DNA from: Leptospira koniambonensis
GTDB taxonomy: Bacteria > Spirochaetota > Leptospiria > Leptospirales > Leptospiraceae
DNA length: 64,000 nt
NCBI RefSeq assembly: GCF_004769555.1
Contig: NZ_RQFY01000004.1
Coordinates: 372,001-436,000 of the forward strand
Direction: 5' to 3'
Part shown: positions 20,201-28,237 of the stretch, piece by piece
Numbering within the stretch: the first letter of the stretch is position 1
Layout of the letters: every line of letters starts with the position of its first letter
Made by a program: the position numbers and the translations under genes
The notes under the pieces: generated by a model
What the model saw: only the letters and a program-made list of their open reading frames with translations
Told to the model about the DNA's origin: nothing
Databases searched by the model: none

Positions 20201-23154
20201 GGGGAGATGCAACCATTTCCAGAAAGCATGTATTCGACTATGTAAGATTTTTGAAATCACCTTGGTCTTCAGTCTCCGAAGAAAAACCTGAAACCTTAGA
20301 AGAGAAATTCAGAAGATCATTTTCTGAAAACTTACCGCTACTCCCAGAAAACTTTGATGATTCCTTAACAGCCCAAATCAGAAAAAAACTTGAGTATTGG
20401 CAAACCCAAGGAAATATCAAAAGATTGTTTTCCCCTACTCCAGGGCATTTCTTGTATTTTCTGGAAACTGGAAAAGAAAAACAATATATACTCTTCTCCA
20501 CTTTAAGCGCTAAACCTGGAACACAAACGTCCAGATTCGATCTAGAAACTACTGCAAAAATAGGAGCCTGTATTTTACAAGGTTCTCAAATATTCAAAAG
20601 ACTAGATATTTTCAGATTAGAAGTTCTTGTCTCCGGATTTAAAGTAAAATTCGATCCAGGTTCCAATGAAGAGGATGTATTCAATTATAATAATATAATG
20701 GAATCAGCAGGTTCTGTTCTTCGTTTCTTCTTACATGGATTGTATAGTCAATTCACGATGGATTTCCTACCGGAAAACACTGAAAAGACAGTTACACTTT
20801 CCTTCTTCTTTAAAGATGGAAAGCTTAGAATGGACATTGCTCACCCTAATGACCCAAGATTTCCGTATTGTGTCGGAACAGATCCTAAAGACCTAGCAGT
20901 TTTTCAAAAAGGAAAATGGCCTTTGGAATGTTGGGTCTCTGAAGTATTCGATACTGACTCCGCAAAAGAGATCACGATCCCCGGAATAGACGGACTTCTC
21001 AGAAAAAATCCTAAAACAGGCAAAGAAGAAATCTATAGTCCCGGAGCAAAAATATTCGAAGGAAAAATAGGCGGAAAACCTGCATTATGCTTTTTTAAAG
21101 ATTCCAGAGTTGCAGGCGGAGCCACAGGAGATTTAGAAGGAAGAAAATATATAGCGGCAGCGTACTACTCCTATCGAAAGGATCTTCCTTTATATATTTG
21201 GAATGATGGTGCCGGTGCAAATATCAAAGAAGGAATGGTTTCTTTGAATAGAGCGGCAGAAGGATTCTTCATGAATTCACTTTTAAGTGCTGGCGTCAAA
21301 GCATCCGATTTCAGAGCAGCAATCGAATCACATTCAGATCCAATCTTAAAAGAAGTATGTTCCGAAACTGAAAAAAAATACGGATCAGAATTCAGAAAAT
21401 ATAACTCAGAAGATAAACCCAATCTATGTTTTACTGTCGCAGTTGGAACAGGTTCATCAACTGGTTTGGATGTTTACGGTTCTTCTCAGGCATCTTTGCA
21501 AGTTCTCCTAAATGAAGACGAATCTTACAGAGTTCTTACAGGATCTTCTGTGATCGAGTCCGTAACGGGTGAGAAATTCACAAATTATGAGATCGGCGGC
21601 GCAAAAATTATGGGCCAAGCCACTGGTACTGTGGATTTTGTTGCCAATGATAAGATCCAACTCATTTGGATCATCAGAAGAATTCAAGATTCTTTGTTAG
21701 GATGCAAACTTCTTCCAAAAGAAAAAAGCCAAAGAGTTATATCAGAAAATTGGAATGTTTTAGATGAGAATGAGATCATCCATCACTCAGAGAGCGGCTT
21801 TTTCTTACCGATTAAAGAAAACTATTCTGGTTCAGGATCCTTAATTTCAGGATTCATTCGATTGGGACAAACACCTGTGCTTTCCATGGGACCAAGAACA
21901 AACGACGGATTTCATTCTCTTCCATGTATTATCAAAGCCAAAGAGTCTGTTCGTATCGCAGAAAAAACAGGTGCAAGTTTACTTTTAGTTTATGGAAGCA
22001 AATGGTTCAGAAGTTCTCATCTGGATGATTACGATTCTCTTAGACCAAGAAGGGACTTTCAAAAATCATTACAAAATTTTAAAGGAGCCTGTTTACATTT
22101 TGTTAAAAATCCAGAAGGACTTAGGGTTTCCGAACTCACCTCTAGTGCAGATGTATGGTTGCTTTTAGAACCGAATGAAAAAAGTAAAGCTTCCGCTCAT
22201 AAAGAATTTTCGAATAAAAAAAGATGGGCAACATTCACTTCTAAAAACGAATCGGAAGCTTATGAGATCATCAAAAAATTCTTCCATCTATTAAATCATA
22301 GAAGTATCGAAAATTCCTCTCCAAGCAAAAATGAGATTAAACTTCCGAAAGAGATCACTGTTTCTTACGATATGAAAGAAGAGATCGTTCAGAAAATTTT
22401 GGATGAGAATACATTCTTAGAATTTGGAGAATGGGATCCTGGTTCGAGCTTGATCACAGGACTTGGAAGAATACAAGGAAGAACAGTTGCGATCATCGCT
22501 GACCAACCTAAAGGAGGAGGTTCTCCCGACGCACCAGGCACCGAAAAATTCAGAGTATTCACTGAGTTTGCAAATAAACATTCCATACCTTTATTAATGA
22601 TTTCTGATGCTCCAGGATTTGTTCCAGGAACAAAACAAGAAAGAGCAAGGATACAACAGATCGGCGGAGAGTCTTTGGATGTAAACGTTCTCTCCGAAAT
22701 TCCAGTAGTTTCTATCATATTAAGACAGAATTATGGCGGAAGACAGATCCACGCATTTAGCGGATTTTTAAGACCTGGGATCGCATACTATTCTCTGGCA
22801 GAAGCAACTCTTGCTGTGATGGGAGGAAATTCTGCGTTCGATCTATTCCAAGGAGCAAAAGTTTCCTCCCTCAGAAAAGAAGGAAATATTCAAGAAATTG
22901 AATCTATTCAAAAAGAATTTTTCGAGTCTTTTACCAAAAAATCCAGAGCAGATTTCGATGCAAAAAACACTGGGGTTTTAGATGGAACATTCGGATCCAT
23001 TTCCGAATTAAGGGAAGTTTTAAAAATAGGTTTAGAAGAAGCAGATCTTAAACTTTCCCTTTGGAGAAAAAATAAAAACAAATACTCTGAAGGTGAAGTA
23101 TATATTTGTCCTTCCAACTCCGAAGAAGATTGGAAAGATCTAATCTTACCTTAA
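17254..23154 (+). CDS. Single-chain acyl-CoA carboxylase (biotin carboxylase-BCCP-carboxyltransferase)
   Basis: This 1966-residue biotin enzyme carboxylates an acyl-CoA, most likely acetyl-CoA to malonyl-CoA for the FAS upstream. The biotin carboxylase domain starts near residue 52 (VLIANRGEIAKRF), with ATP-grasp loop GGGGKGM (Lys217). The biotinyl site is AMKME with Lys693. A region of ~450 residues (735-1180) has no motif I recognise. The carboxyltransferase N half has NDGAGAN (~1317), GTGSSTGLDVYG and GQATGTVDF (~1454). The C half has GGGSPDAPGTEKF (~1754), DAPGFVPGT and NYGGRQ (~1828). The order and length recall eukaryotic ACC more than the four-subunit bacterial enzyme. It follows acpS by 10 bp with a GGAGAAAG ribosome binding site. 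Propionyl-CoA or longer substrates are not excluded. Confidence 0.92.
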   Translation: MIPTRKPEPDSFTQGILSIPEIDSVIRELKVLNPGRSERKEILPERKGILRKVLIANRGEIAKRFFLVLREEGIRSVAVVTDPDREQSWYESADEIIYIGSSDKYTNSQTIIAAALLSDANAVYPGYGFLSEDFKFVESLEEASLIYKKNIIFMGPKASVMRKVGNKLDARKLALENGIPLLLGSGPITGGEEIAIQEAERIGYPIMIKLDSGGGGKGMVIVRNSKELVPAIESAVRIGLQSYGNGTFFFEKYVERPAHFEVQIFNSTAVGIRKCAVQRRNQKVVEESGETFLDDRTLLQLLSSAEKIAHISGYSEGCAAGTVEFLLDCETGNFGFLEMNTRLQVEYPVTDQSLGIDLAKWQILFFDGREQEIPYDSVIRRRFSDRNHSIQCRIYAEDPFQNYSPSPGKIKDLELPTFNGVRCDFGFRKGDRVLGDYDPMIGKLITTGTTREEALLRMERALSDLYIRGITTNIEQLIKLVRHDLFRSGEYDNLILSNNEELTKAEKESEEEGAIICSLAESVFITENDLKRSFRDRDLPKLLHSQESEYSLYEFELKSELKTFKTRLFRTSISSYRVLLNGKDFGTIGVSVRGELGEEFLVEFEGRTIPVRVDRRPSYHLVRFPDKQGKLRYLRFSILSKDKKNNTSNEGVLRSPFQGTFVKICNNPLTNGTWKEGEIIQEGDPILVISAMKMETVLTAPVGGRLGYLLEHGDRNKLVRGMTASGMVLGKGLSEGEILAKIETEQKSETNKELENHNTSGESIWEIWTSIDADTELKLPPIQKTSGSDLRTFLRSWMLGTFREQDAAEKIDSILSNFEFAKLSDSENRLWGNFYIELLKFHVLVRRIFSSDPGTKFSHYGEIQRALSEWDTEGYNPPKTTKKLLSNAFHYYGIKPWNPLRRTKSQKDAFIFLVKAYANLREGKELTAKLLEILSIYAPPTPSIDLALNGILYLEEREKESSLEKTVRRILSSRGNRPQKFKGGDATISRKHVFDYVRFLKSPWSSVSEEKPETLEEKFRRSFSENLPLLPENFDDSLTAQIRKKLEYWQTQGNIKRLFSPTPGHFLYFLETGKEKQYILFSTLSAKPGTQTSRFDLETTAKIGACILQGSQIFKRLDIFRLEVLVSGFKVKFDPGSNEEDVFNYNNIMESAGSVLRFFLHGLYSQFTMDFLPENTEKTVTLSFFFKDGKLRMDIAHPNDPRFPYCVGTDPKDLAVFQKGKWPLECWVSEVFDTDSAKEITIPGIDGLLRKNPKTGKEEIYSPGAKIFEGKIGGKPALCFFKDSRVAGGATGDLEGRKYIAAAYYSYRKDLPLYIWNDGAGANIKEGMVSLNRAAEGFFMNSLLSAGVKASDFRAAIESHSDPILKEVCSETEKKYGSEFRKYNSEDKPNLCFTVAVGTGSSTGLDVYGSSQASLQVLLNEDESYRVLTGSSVIESVTGEKFTNYEIGGAKIMGQATGTVDFVANDKIQLIWIIRRIQDSLLGCKLLPKEKSQRVISENWNVLDENEIIHHSESGFFLPIKENYSGSGSLISGFIRLGQTPVLSMGPRTNDGFHSLPCIIKAKESVRIAEKTGASLLLVYGSKWFRSSHLDDYDSLRPRRDFQKSLQNFKGACLHFVKNPEGLRVSELTSSADVWLLLEPNEKSKASAHKEFSNKKRWATFTSKNESEAYEIIKKFFHLLNHRSIENSSPSKNEIKLPKEITVSYDMKEEIVQKILDENTFLEFGEWDPGSSLITGLGRIQGRTVAIIADQPKGGGSPDAPGTEKFRVFTEFANKHSIPLLMISDAPGFVPGTKQERARIQQIGGESLDVNVLSEIPVVSIILRQNYGGRQIHAFSGFLRPGIAYYSLAEATLAVMGGNSAFDLFQGAKVSSLRKEGNIQEIESIQKEFFESFTKKSRADFDAKNTGVLDGTFGSISELREVLKIGLEEADLKLSLWRKNKNKYSEGEVYICPSNSEEDWKDLILP

Positions 23155-23157
23155 TTT

Positions 23158-23191
23158 GAAAAATCCGTTTGTAGGATTTCCTACAAACGGA
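23158..23191 (-). terminator. Hairpin terminator between convergent operons
   Basis: A perfect 12-bp stem, TCCGTTTGTAGG (23164-23175) with CCTACAAACGGA (23180-23191), closes a 4-nt loop. On the - strand the stem is followed by a run of T (complement of 23159-23163), which makes it a canonical terminator for the phosphatase operon. On the + strand no T-run follows, though the stem could still slow polymerase after the carboxylase gene. Confidence 0.8.
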
Positions 23192-23244
23192 CTCAACTCA
23201 AAACTTCGGAACCACTCCAAAGTATATTCGGGGTGTGTGAGTTC

Positions 23245-26223
23245 TTATCTCTTGCGGATCGCGATCATCGCAATATCGTCCGAAAGTTTAGAGAAACCAG
23301 TTGCACTCAAATCTTGCTGCGTATGAGATTCCACGTCTGTAACAATAATCTTGATCAATTCTTCAGGACGTTTTTCTCCATTTGTATGTAATAGCTTAGC
23401 AAGTCTTTCTCTTGAATACATATCGGAGTTAGGACTTCTTGCCTCATCCAAACCATCCGTATACTCAAAGAAAACGTCTCCAGAATCTAATGTTAATGCC
23501 CTTCTTTCTATCGTAGTTTCAAAGAAAGAATTTTCATCCATGCCGATAGGTAAACCGCCAGCAGGAAGTTCTTTTATTTTTCCATCAGAAGCATCGAAGA
23601 ATAAAGGTTTCATATGCCCAGCAGAAATATATTCCAATCTAGAAGTATTAGAATCGAAGATCGCCAAGAAGAATGTAATGAAAATATGATCTGGAGTGTC
23701 TTCATACAAATAACCATTCGCCTCAAGTAAGATCTTTTTAAGATCTCTTTCTCCTTTGCGAAGAATTGCACGGATCTGAGCCCTGAAAAGAGCCATCACG
23801 ATTGCGGGACCAACACCATGGTTAGAAACGTCACCGATACAAATCGCGATCTTTCCTCCGCCTAATTCAATAAAATCGTAATAGTCCCCGCCCACTCCCG
23901 TCATCGCCTTATAGAATGCACCGAATTCTACATAGTCATTCAAGCTAGAAGGAAGTTTTTCGGGAAGAAGTCGTTTTTGGATTTCTTCTGCCGCCAGAAG
24001 TTCTCCTTTCATCTCTTCTCTCTCTTTCAATCCATGAACCATATCGTTCAAAGATTCACTTAATATACCGATCTCATCATAACCTGCAGGAGGAAATTCA
24101 ACATTCAGGTTACCATCTCCAATCGATTCAGCATTTTTACTAATAATTCTGATCCTACGGACCACAAACCAAGCCAAACCATAAGCCAAAAGGATTGCGA
24201 TTGTTCCAATGATCCCAGTATATCGGATCATCTCCTCTCGGTTAGACTTCATTTGGCGAATTCCCTCGGTCCGATCTATTAGAATAATATTATATCCTAA
24301 TAAGTCCTTGCGAAGAAGTTCGTAAACTAGCCCTTTACCCTCTTCCTCCCCAGAAGCTACAAGAGGAGTAGAATCCAAGGCCCACATTACTTCTTCGACC
24401 TCGCTTCTGCTTCGGACCAAAATTCCGGAATCCCAAGCAATTCCCCTTGGAGTTTTAGGAAGTTCAGTTTCAGAATTTCCAGAAAGTATCCATTCTCTCA
24501 AAAGTCTCCATTTGATCTTAACGGACTTTCTTTCGTTTTCATCTTTATAATATCTTCTGATGCCTGCAGGCCCTGTTTTGAAAGGAATAAAGGTGAAATC
24601 TTCTAATGCCGCTTCTCTCAAACCAAAAAATGCATCTTCTGCCTTACGCTCGTAGGAATTCCCCCAATCACCTTTAGTAGACTCTAAACGAATTAAGGAA
24701 TCTTTATATTCTTCTTCCTGAGATTCTAAGACTCGGATCTTCTCTTGGATCTCTTCCGGAGAAACTTTATTTTCTCCTTCTTTAGGAGGGAATTTAAGCA
24801 TCTTCTCCCATTCTAAAATTTCTTTAGAAGTGCTTGAGATCTTGTCCTTTAGAGATTTATGATCATCATTCCATTTTTTCTCATTCTTCTCGAATACAGG
24901 TCCATAAGGTTGCAACTGCTCTAACTTAGTGTCACGTTTTTTGAGCATCTGTCTGTAAGCCAAAGCCAGATTTTTGAATTCTTTATCAGAAGAAGGTTTA
25001 GCTTTTCCATCCTTGCGGAGTTCCGACATTCTGGTCTTCAGTCTCTGAGAAATCTCAGCGATCTCTGCGGAAATTTTTCTATCTTCTTCCAGATATTTTT
25101 CCCAGTCTTTCCGATTCTCCGCGATCTCTTCCGCCATAGATCTAGATCTTTCTGCAGTACTTGGATTTCTAAAAACAGGACGATATACTACTTCGTATTG
25201 TCTTCCGCCTACTTCATAACTTTCAGGTTCAGATTTGTTTTGTATAACTTCCAAAACATCTGTGTCCCCAAAAAGAGCTTTACGACTTTCAATAAAGTCA
25301 GCTTGGGCGAGTAATTTTTTTCCTGTCTCTGAACTTTGAGAGAATAACAAACCTGTATCTAAGGTTTCCTTCCCCACTCTATCATATGCTAAAATTCTAA
25401 TTTTATCCGGAAGTAGACCTAAGGAAGAAATTCGATCTTTAAAAGATCCTCTAAAAAAATTCTGAAGAGCTTTTGTTAATGCAGTCTCACCTGATGCAGC
25501 CCTCTTTTCTCCATCTGGGATCGCTTTTTCAGCGGCCTTACGCTCCTTCTCCAATTTATCCTTATCTGTCAGATATGTTTTTTTCTTTTTGGGATCTAAG
25601 TCTGCTTTAGTTAATTCTGTATCTAAAAACTTAATTTCTTCTGTGATTTCTTCTATTCTGATCTTAGAAGTTTCTGCGCTGATCCGAGCAAGAGCCGTTT
25701 TTTCAGCGATAGATCGGATCCTTTCGTAAACAGGAGTGTCAATCGGTGCTCCATTCTCTTTTCTTAATTCGTTACGGACCTTAGATTCGAATTCTTGGAT
25801 CTCTTTTTCGGAAAGATATTTTGTAAAATAAGTATCTACAGATTTATAAACATTTCCTCTTTTAACATTCAAACCTATGGATTGACCGAATGATTTTAAT
25901 GCTCCGAAAAACCCACCTTCCTTCTGGACAACTGTCCTTTTGAACTTACTGAGTTGTTTTTTCTTCTCTTTAACCCTGACCTTGAATTCCTCGATCAAGA
26001 TCATACTTCGACTCAGGTTTTCCAGATCCAAAACGACTGAGTTTACATATTCCAAAGGAGCCTTTAACTCTGACTCAAGCTTCTCTTCTAAAGCTTTTGT
26101 CTGTTGGGAATAATGGATTATAGAAGTAAAACCTAATATAGAGATGACCAATGCGGCCGTGAAAAAGGAAAGTTTTGCTCGAATGCCGGGCAGAACCGCT
26201 CTTAGGAATTTGTTTTTAATCAT
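23245..26223 (-). CDS. Membrane sensor PP2C-type serine phosphatase (RsbU/SpoIIE family)
   Basis: The 992 residues hold a TM helix at about 14-30, a long charged, coiled-coil-rich sensor region (about 35-650), a second TM helix (about 668-690), a HAMP linker, then a PP2C/SpoIIE catalytic domain (about 735-990). Metal-binding acids are in GVGGDYYDF, CIGDVSNHG and near the C-terminus in SDDIAMIAI. EIQKRLLPEKLP is the usual RsbU linker. By family role it dephosphorylates the STAS antagonist encoded two genes upstream, which then releases a target by binding the kinase. The extracytoplasmic part is unusually long and Glu/Lys-rich. The signal sensed is unknown. Confidence 0.88.
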   Translation of the reverse strand: MIKNKFLRAVLPGIRAKLSFFTAALVISILGFTSIIHYSQQTKALEEKLESELKAPLEYVNSVVLDLENLSRSMILIEEFKVRVKEKKKQLSKFKRTVVQKEGGFFGALKSFGQSIGLNVKRGNVYKSVDTYFTKYLSEKEIQEFESKVRNELRKENGAPIDTPVYERIRSIAEKTALARISAETSKIRIEEITEEIKFLDTELTKADLDPKKKKTYLTDKDKLEKERKAAEKAIPDGEKRAASGETALTKALQNFFRGSFKDRISSLGLLPDKIRILAYDRVGKETLDTGLLFSQSSETGKKLLAQADFIESRKALFGDTDVLEVIQNKSEPESYEVGGRQYEVVYRPVFRNPSTAERSRSMAEEIAENRKDWEKYLEEDRKISAEIAEISQRLKTRMSELRKDGKAKPSSDKEFKNLALAYRQMLKKRDTKLEQLQPYGPVFEKNEKKWNDDHKSLKDKISSTSKEILEWEKMLKFPPKEGENKVSPEEIQEKIRVLESQEEEYKDSLIRLESTKGDWGNSYERKAEDAFFGLREAALEDFTFIPFKTGPAGIRRYYKDENERKSVKIKWRLLREWILSGNSETELPKTPRGIAWDSGILVRSRSEVEEVMWALDSTPLVASGEEEGKGLVYELLRKDLLGYNIILIDRTEGIRQMKSNREEMIRYTGIIGTIAILLAYGLAWFVVRRIRIISKNAESIGDGNLNVEFPPAGYDEIGILSESLNDMVHGLKEREEMKGELLAAEEIQKRLLPEKLPSSLNDYVEFGAFYKAMTGVGGDYYDFIELGGGKIAICIGDVSNHGVGPAIVMALFRAQIRAILRKGERDLKKILLEANGYLYEDTPDHIFITFFLAIFDSNTSRLEYISAGHMKPLFFDASDGKIKELPAGGLPIGMDENSFFETTIERRALTLDSGDVFFEYTDGLDEARSPNSDMYSRERLAKLLHTNGEKRPEELIKIIVTDVESHTQQDLSATGFSKLSDDIAMIAIRKR

Positions 26224-26227
26224 CTTA

Positions 26228-26659
26228 TTATCTCGTATGGATCAGAGTGAGTTTATTACGCGGAGGATTTTTGAGACGCTGGTAACGTACGACCATTATC
26301 TTTTTAATGGAACGTAATCCGAAACCTCCATCTGCACCGCTTTCGTATAATTCCTTCCAGGTTTCGCTTTTTTCTTTGGTGGGATCGAAAGGAACGCCTT
26401 GGTCCAGGATGGAAAACTTCCAGCTTCCTTTATTCTTTTTCATTCTTAATTCAATTTTAGAAGAGTCAGGCTCCGTAAATCCATGTTCTATTACATTAGT
26501 CATAGCTTCGTCTAGGCAGAATACTATCCTGCCTTTGACAATATCAGAACAGTCCTCTCCTAAAAATTCGCGGACTTCTCCCCGAATTTTAGAAAGTTCG
26601 TCCAGATCGACGGAGTAATATAGGATTTTTTCCGGAGCGAAATCCATGAGAGGATTCAA
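26228..26659 (-). CDS. Anti-sigma factor serine kinase-like ATPase (RsbW family)
   Basis: This is a GHKL ATPase of 143 residues. It has the N box CLDEAMTNVIEHGF, a G1-like motif ILDQGVPFDPT and a G2 box GGFGLRSIKKI. Family members phosphorylate a STAS antagonist and sequester a sigma factor or another target. The TTG at 26659 overlaps the stop of the STAS gene (TTGA); an ATG at 26647 is an alternative, and neither has ideal ribosome binding site spacing. No dedicated sigma factor gene is adjacent, so the target is unknown. Confidence 0.87.
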   Translation of the reverse strand: MNPLMDFAPEKILYYSVDLDELSKIRGEVREFLGEDCSDIVKGRIVFCLDEAMTNVIEHGFTEPDSSKIELRMKKNKGSWKFSILDQGVPFDPTKEKSETWKELYESGADGGFGLRSIKKIMVVRYQRLKNPPRNKLTLIHTR

Positions 26660-26997
26660 ACTCCGCCTAACGCATCATTTAAAGAAGGAAATACTCTCAC
26701 CTTTTTAGTGAAGTACATCAGTTCCATCGTATCCTTTACTTCTTTTTTAAGACTACAGAAAACGATCTCGCCTGATTTTTCCTTCAGAAATTTTTGGATT
26801 GAGTTCAAAACACCAATCCCAGCAGAAGCGATATAAGTAAGAGCAGAACAATCACAAATAATTGTTTTGATCCCGTTACCTACTGCAGCTTCTAATTTGA
26901 TTTTCAGATCCGGAGCAGTCTTAGCATCAATCTCTCCTGCAACTGTGAGAATTAATTTGCTTCCGTCTACTTTCTCGTTGAATGTGAGGTTTGCCAT
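26656..26997 (-). CDS. STAS-domain anti-sigma factor antagonist (RsbV family)
   Basis: At 113 residues this is a lone STAS domain. It contains GEIDAKTAPDLK and the conserved phosphorylation loop IASAGIGVL, whose Ser (about residue 60) should be phosphorylated by the adjacent kinase and dephosphorylated by the PP2C protein. The ATG abuts the stop of the upstream 307-residue gene (TAAATG), and its own stop overlaps the kinase start, so the three are tightly coupled. Confidence 0.9.
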   Translation of the reverse strand: MANLTFNEKVDGSKLILTVAGEIDAKTAPDLKIKLEAAVGNGIKTIICDCSALTYIASAGIGVLNSIQKFLKEKSGEIVFCSLKKEVKDTMELMYFTKKVRVFPSLNDALGGV

Positions 26998-27921
26998 TTA
27001 CACACCCTTCCTTAATTCTTTCATTAAATCCTTCGCTTGGATGATTCCGTATAATTTTCTTTCTAAGGAGTCTATTTCATAGTAATACTTTGTATTCGGA
27101 TCTCCTTCGAAGATATGTGCATATTTCCGAATACCTTGGATCGCTTTCTTAGCGTTCCCTTCTAATATACCTTTTGTTATAGAAAAGTAAAGTTCGATTG
27201 CAAGAGAATCTCTCAAAGTCTCTTTAAATCCAACTTCACGTTTTCCTAATGCATCCAAAAGATTTTCCACCTCTTGTTCGCTATAAGTTTCGGAATCGCT
27301 GTAATTGATTATATATCTGGAAAGTAACTTTTTACAACGAACCAGGTTATTAACTTTTGCAGCAGATAGTATCTGCTGATATAAAGTATGAACTTCTGTA
27401 TCCAAATATACTTTTTGTCTGGTCCCATCTAATTTTACGGGCTCAAAAGCAGATTTTAATTCTTCTTTGGAAAAATTTTTAATTGAATCTTCGAAAAGTT
27501 TTTCATTATTACTGCTAGTTACTTTCTCAAATTCTTTTAAAGGTTTTTCTAATACAGCTATAAACTCCAAAGCTTCTGGAGAAACAGCTACACTTCCCGT
27601 TTCTTGAATCCTTTCCAAAAAGAAAATACAAGAATCACCTAAGGCTGAAAGACTTTCTATAATCGCCTGAGAGATCAAACGTTTACATTGGTGAGGGATA
27701 GTATGCAAATAAGATGGATTATTAGAATCCTCTTGGATCTTATCTATCATCTTACTGGCAGCAAGCGCAGAATGTGATTTTTCTTTTTCCCAACCTGCAT
27801 AGATAAACGGTTCATACAGATATTTTTTAAAATGCTTTTTGCCGGACATGGCAAGAAGTCGGATGATTTTTACAAGTTCCTGTGCGAGATCCGAAGGGAT
27901 CGATGTTCGTTTTTCGGCCAT
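26998..27921 (-). CDS. Unknown protein heading the partner-switching operon
   Basis: The 307 residues have no motif I recognise. The protein is soluble by appearance, mostly alpha-helical and rich in Lys, Glu and Leu, with no signal peptide or TM segment. It contains a Cys-bearing stretch near residue 90 (HQCKRLI) and a C-terminal helical half resembling repeat-type packing. The gene sits first in the operon, ends 0 bp before the STAS gene, and is therefore likely to take part in the same switch as target, scaffold or regulator. That role is inferred only from coupling. Confidence 0.75.
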   Translation of the reverse strand: MAEKRTSIPSDLAQELVKIIRLLAMSGKKHFKKYLYEPFIYAGWEKEKSHSALAASKMIDKIQEDSNNPSYLHTIPHQCKRLISQAIIESLSALGDSCIFFLERIQETGSVAVSPEALEFIAVLEKPLKEFEKVTSSNNEKLFEDSIKNFSKEELKSAFEPVKLDGTRQKVYLDTEVHTLYQQILSAAKVNNLVRCKKLLSRYIINYSDSETYSEQEVENLLDALGKREVGFKETLRDSLAIELYFSITKGILEGNAKKAIQGIRKYAHIFEGDPNTKYYYEIDSLERKLYGIIQAKDLMKELRKGV

Positions 27922-28237
27922 ATCGAGGTCAGAATCATTTTATAAACTCTTAAAAAAAGCATAGCAAATTCCGAAATTCGAATAGATTCCGAGAGAAACT
28001 AATAGGACATAAGAGCCTGTTCCAGACTCTTGAAGCCCGCGATCAAATACTAATCAATGACTTAAGTTTTGGAACGGACTATAAAACAGATTTCAGAATT
28101 GTAATATTGGGTTTTGGGGCGACTCCTCGCTTTGCTCGGACCGGGCTCAACGCTTCAATCAGCGACGCACAATTTATTGTGCATCGCCGGATTTCCGCTG
28201 CGATCCCTGTCGCATTTAGAAAACAAAATTTACTTTT
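27922..28237. repeat. Gene-free stretch with GC-rich palindromic element (candidate dispersed repeat)
   Basis: No convincing gene lies in these 316 bp. About 28111-28210 is clearly richer in G+C than its flanks and includes an 11-bp stem with one mismatch, GCGACGCACAA (28162-28172) with TTGTGCATCGC (28177-28187), loop TTTA. The block looks like an intergenic dispersed element abutting the 3' end of the esterase gene. Only one copy is in the window, so repetition cannot be shown here. Confidence 0.4.
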
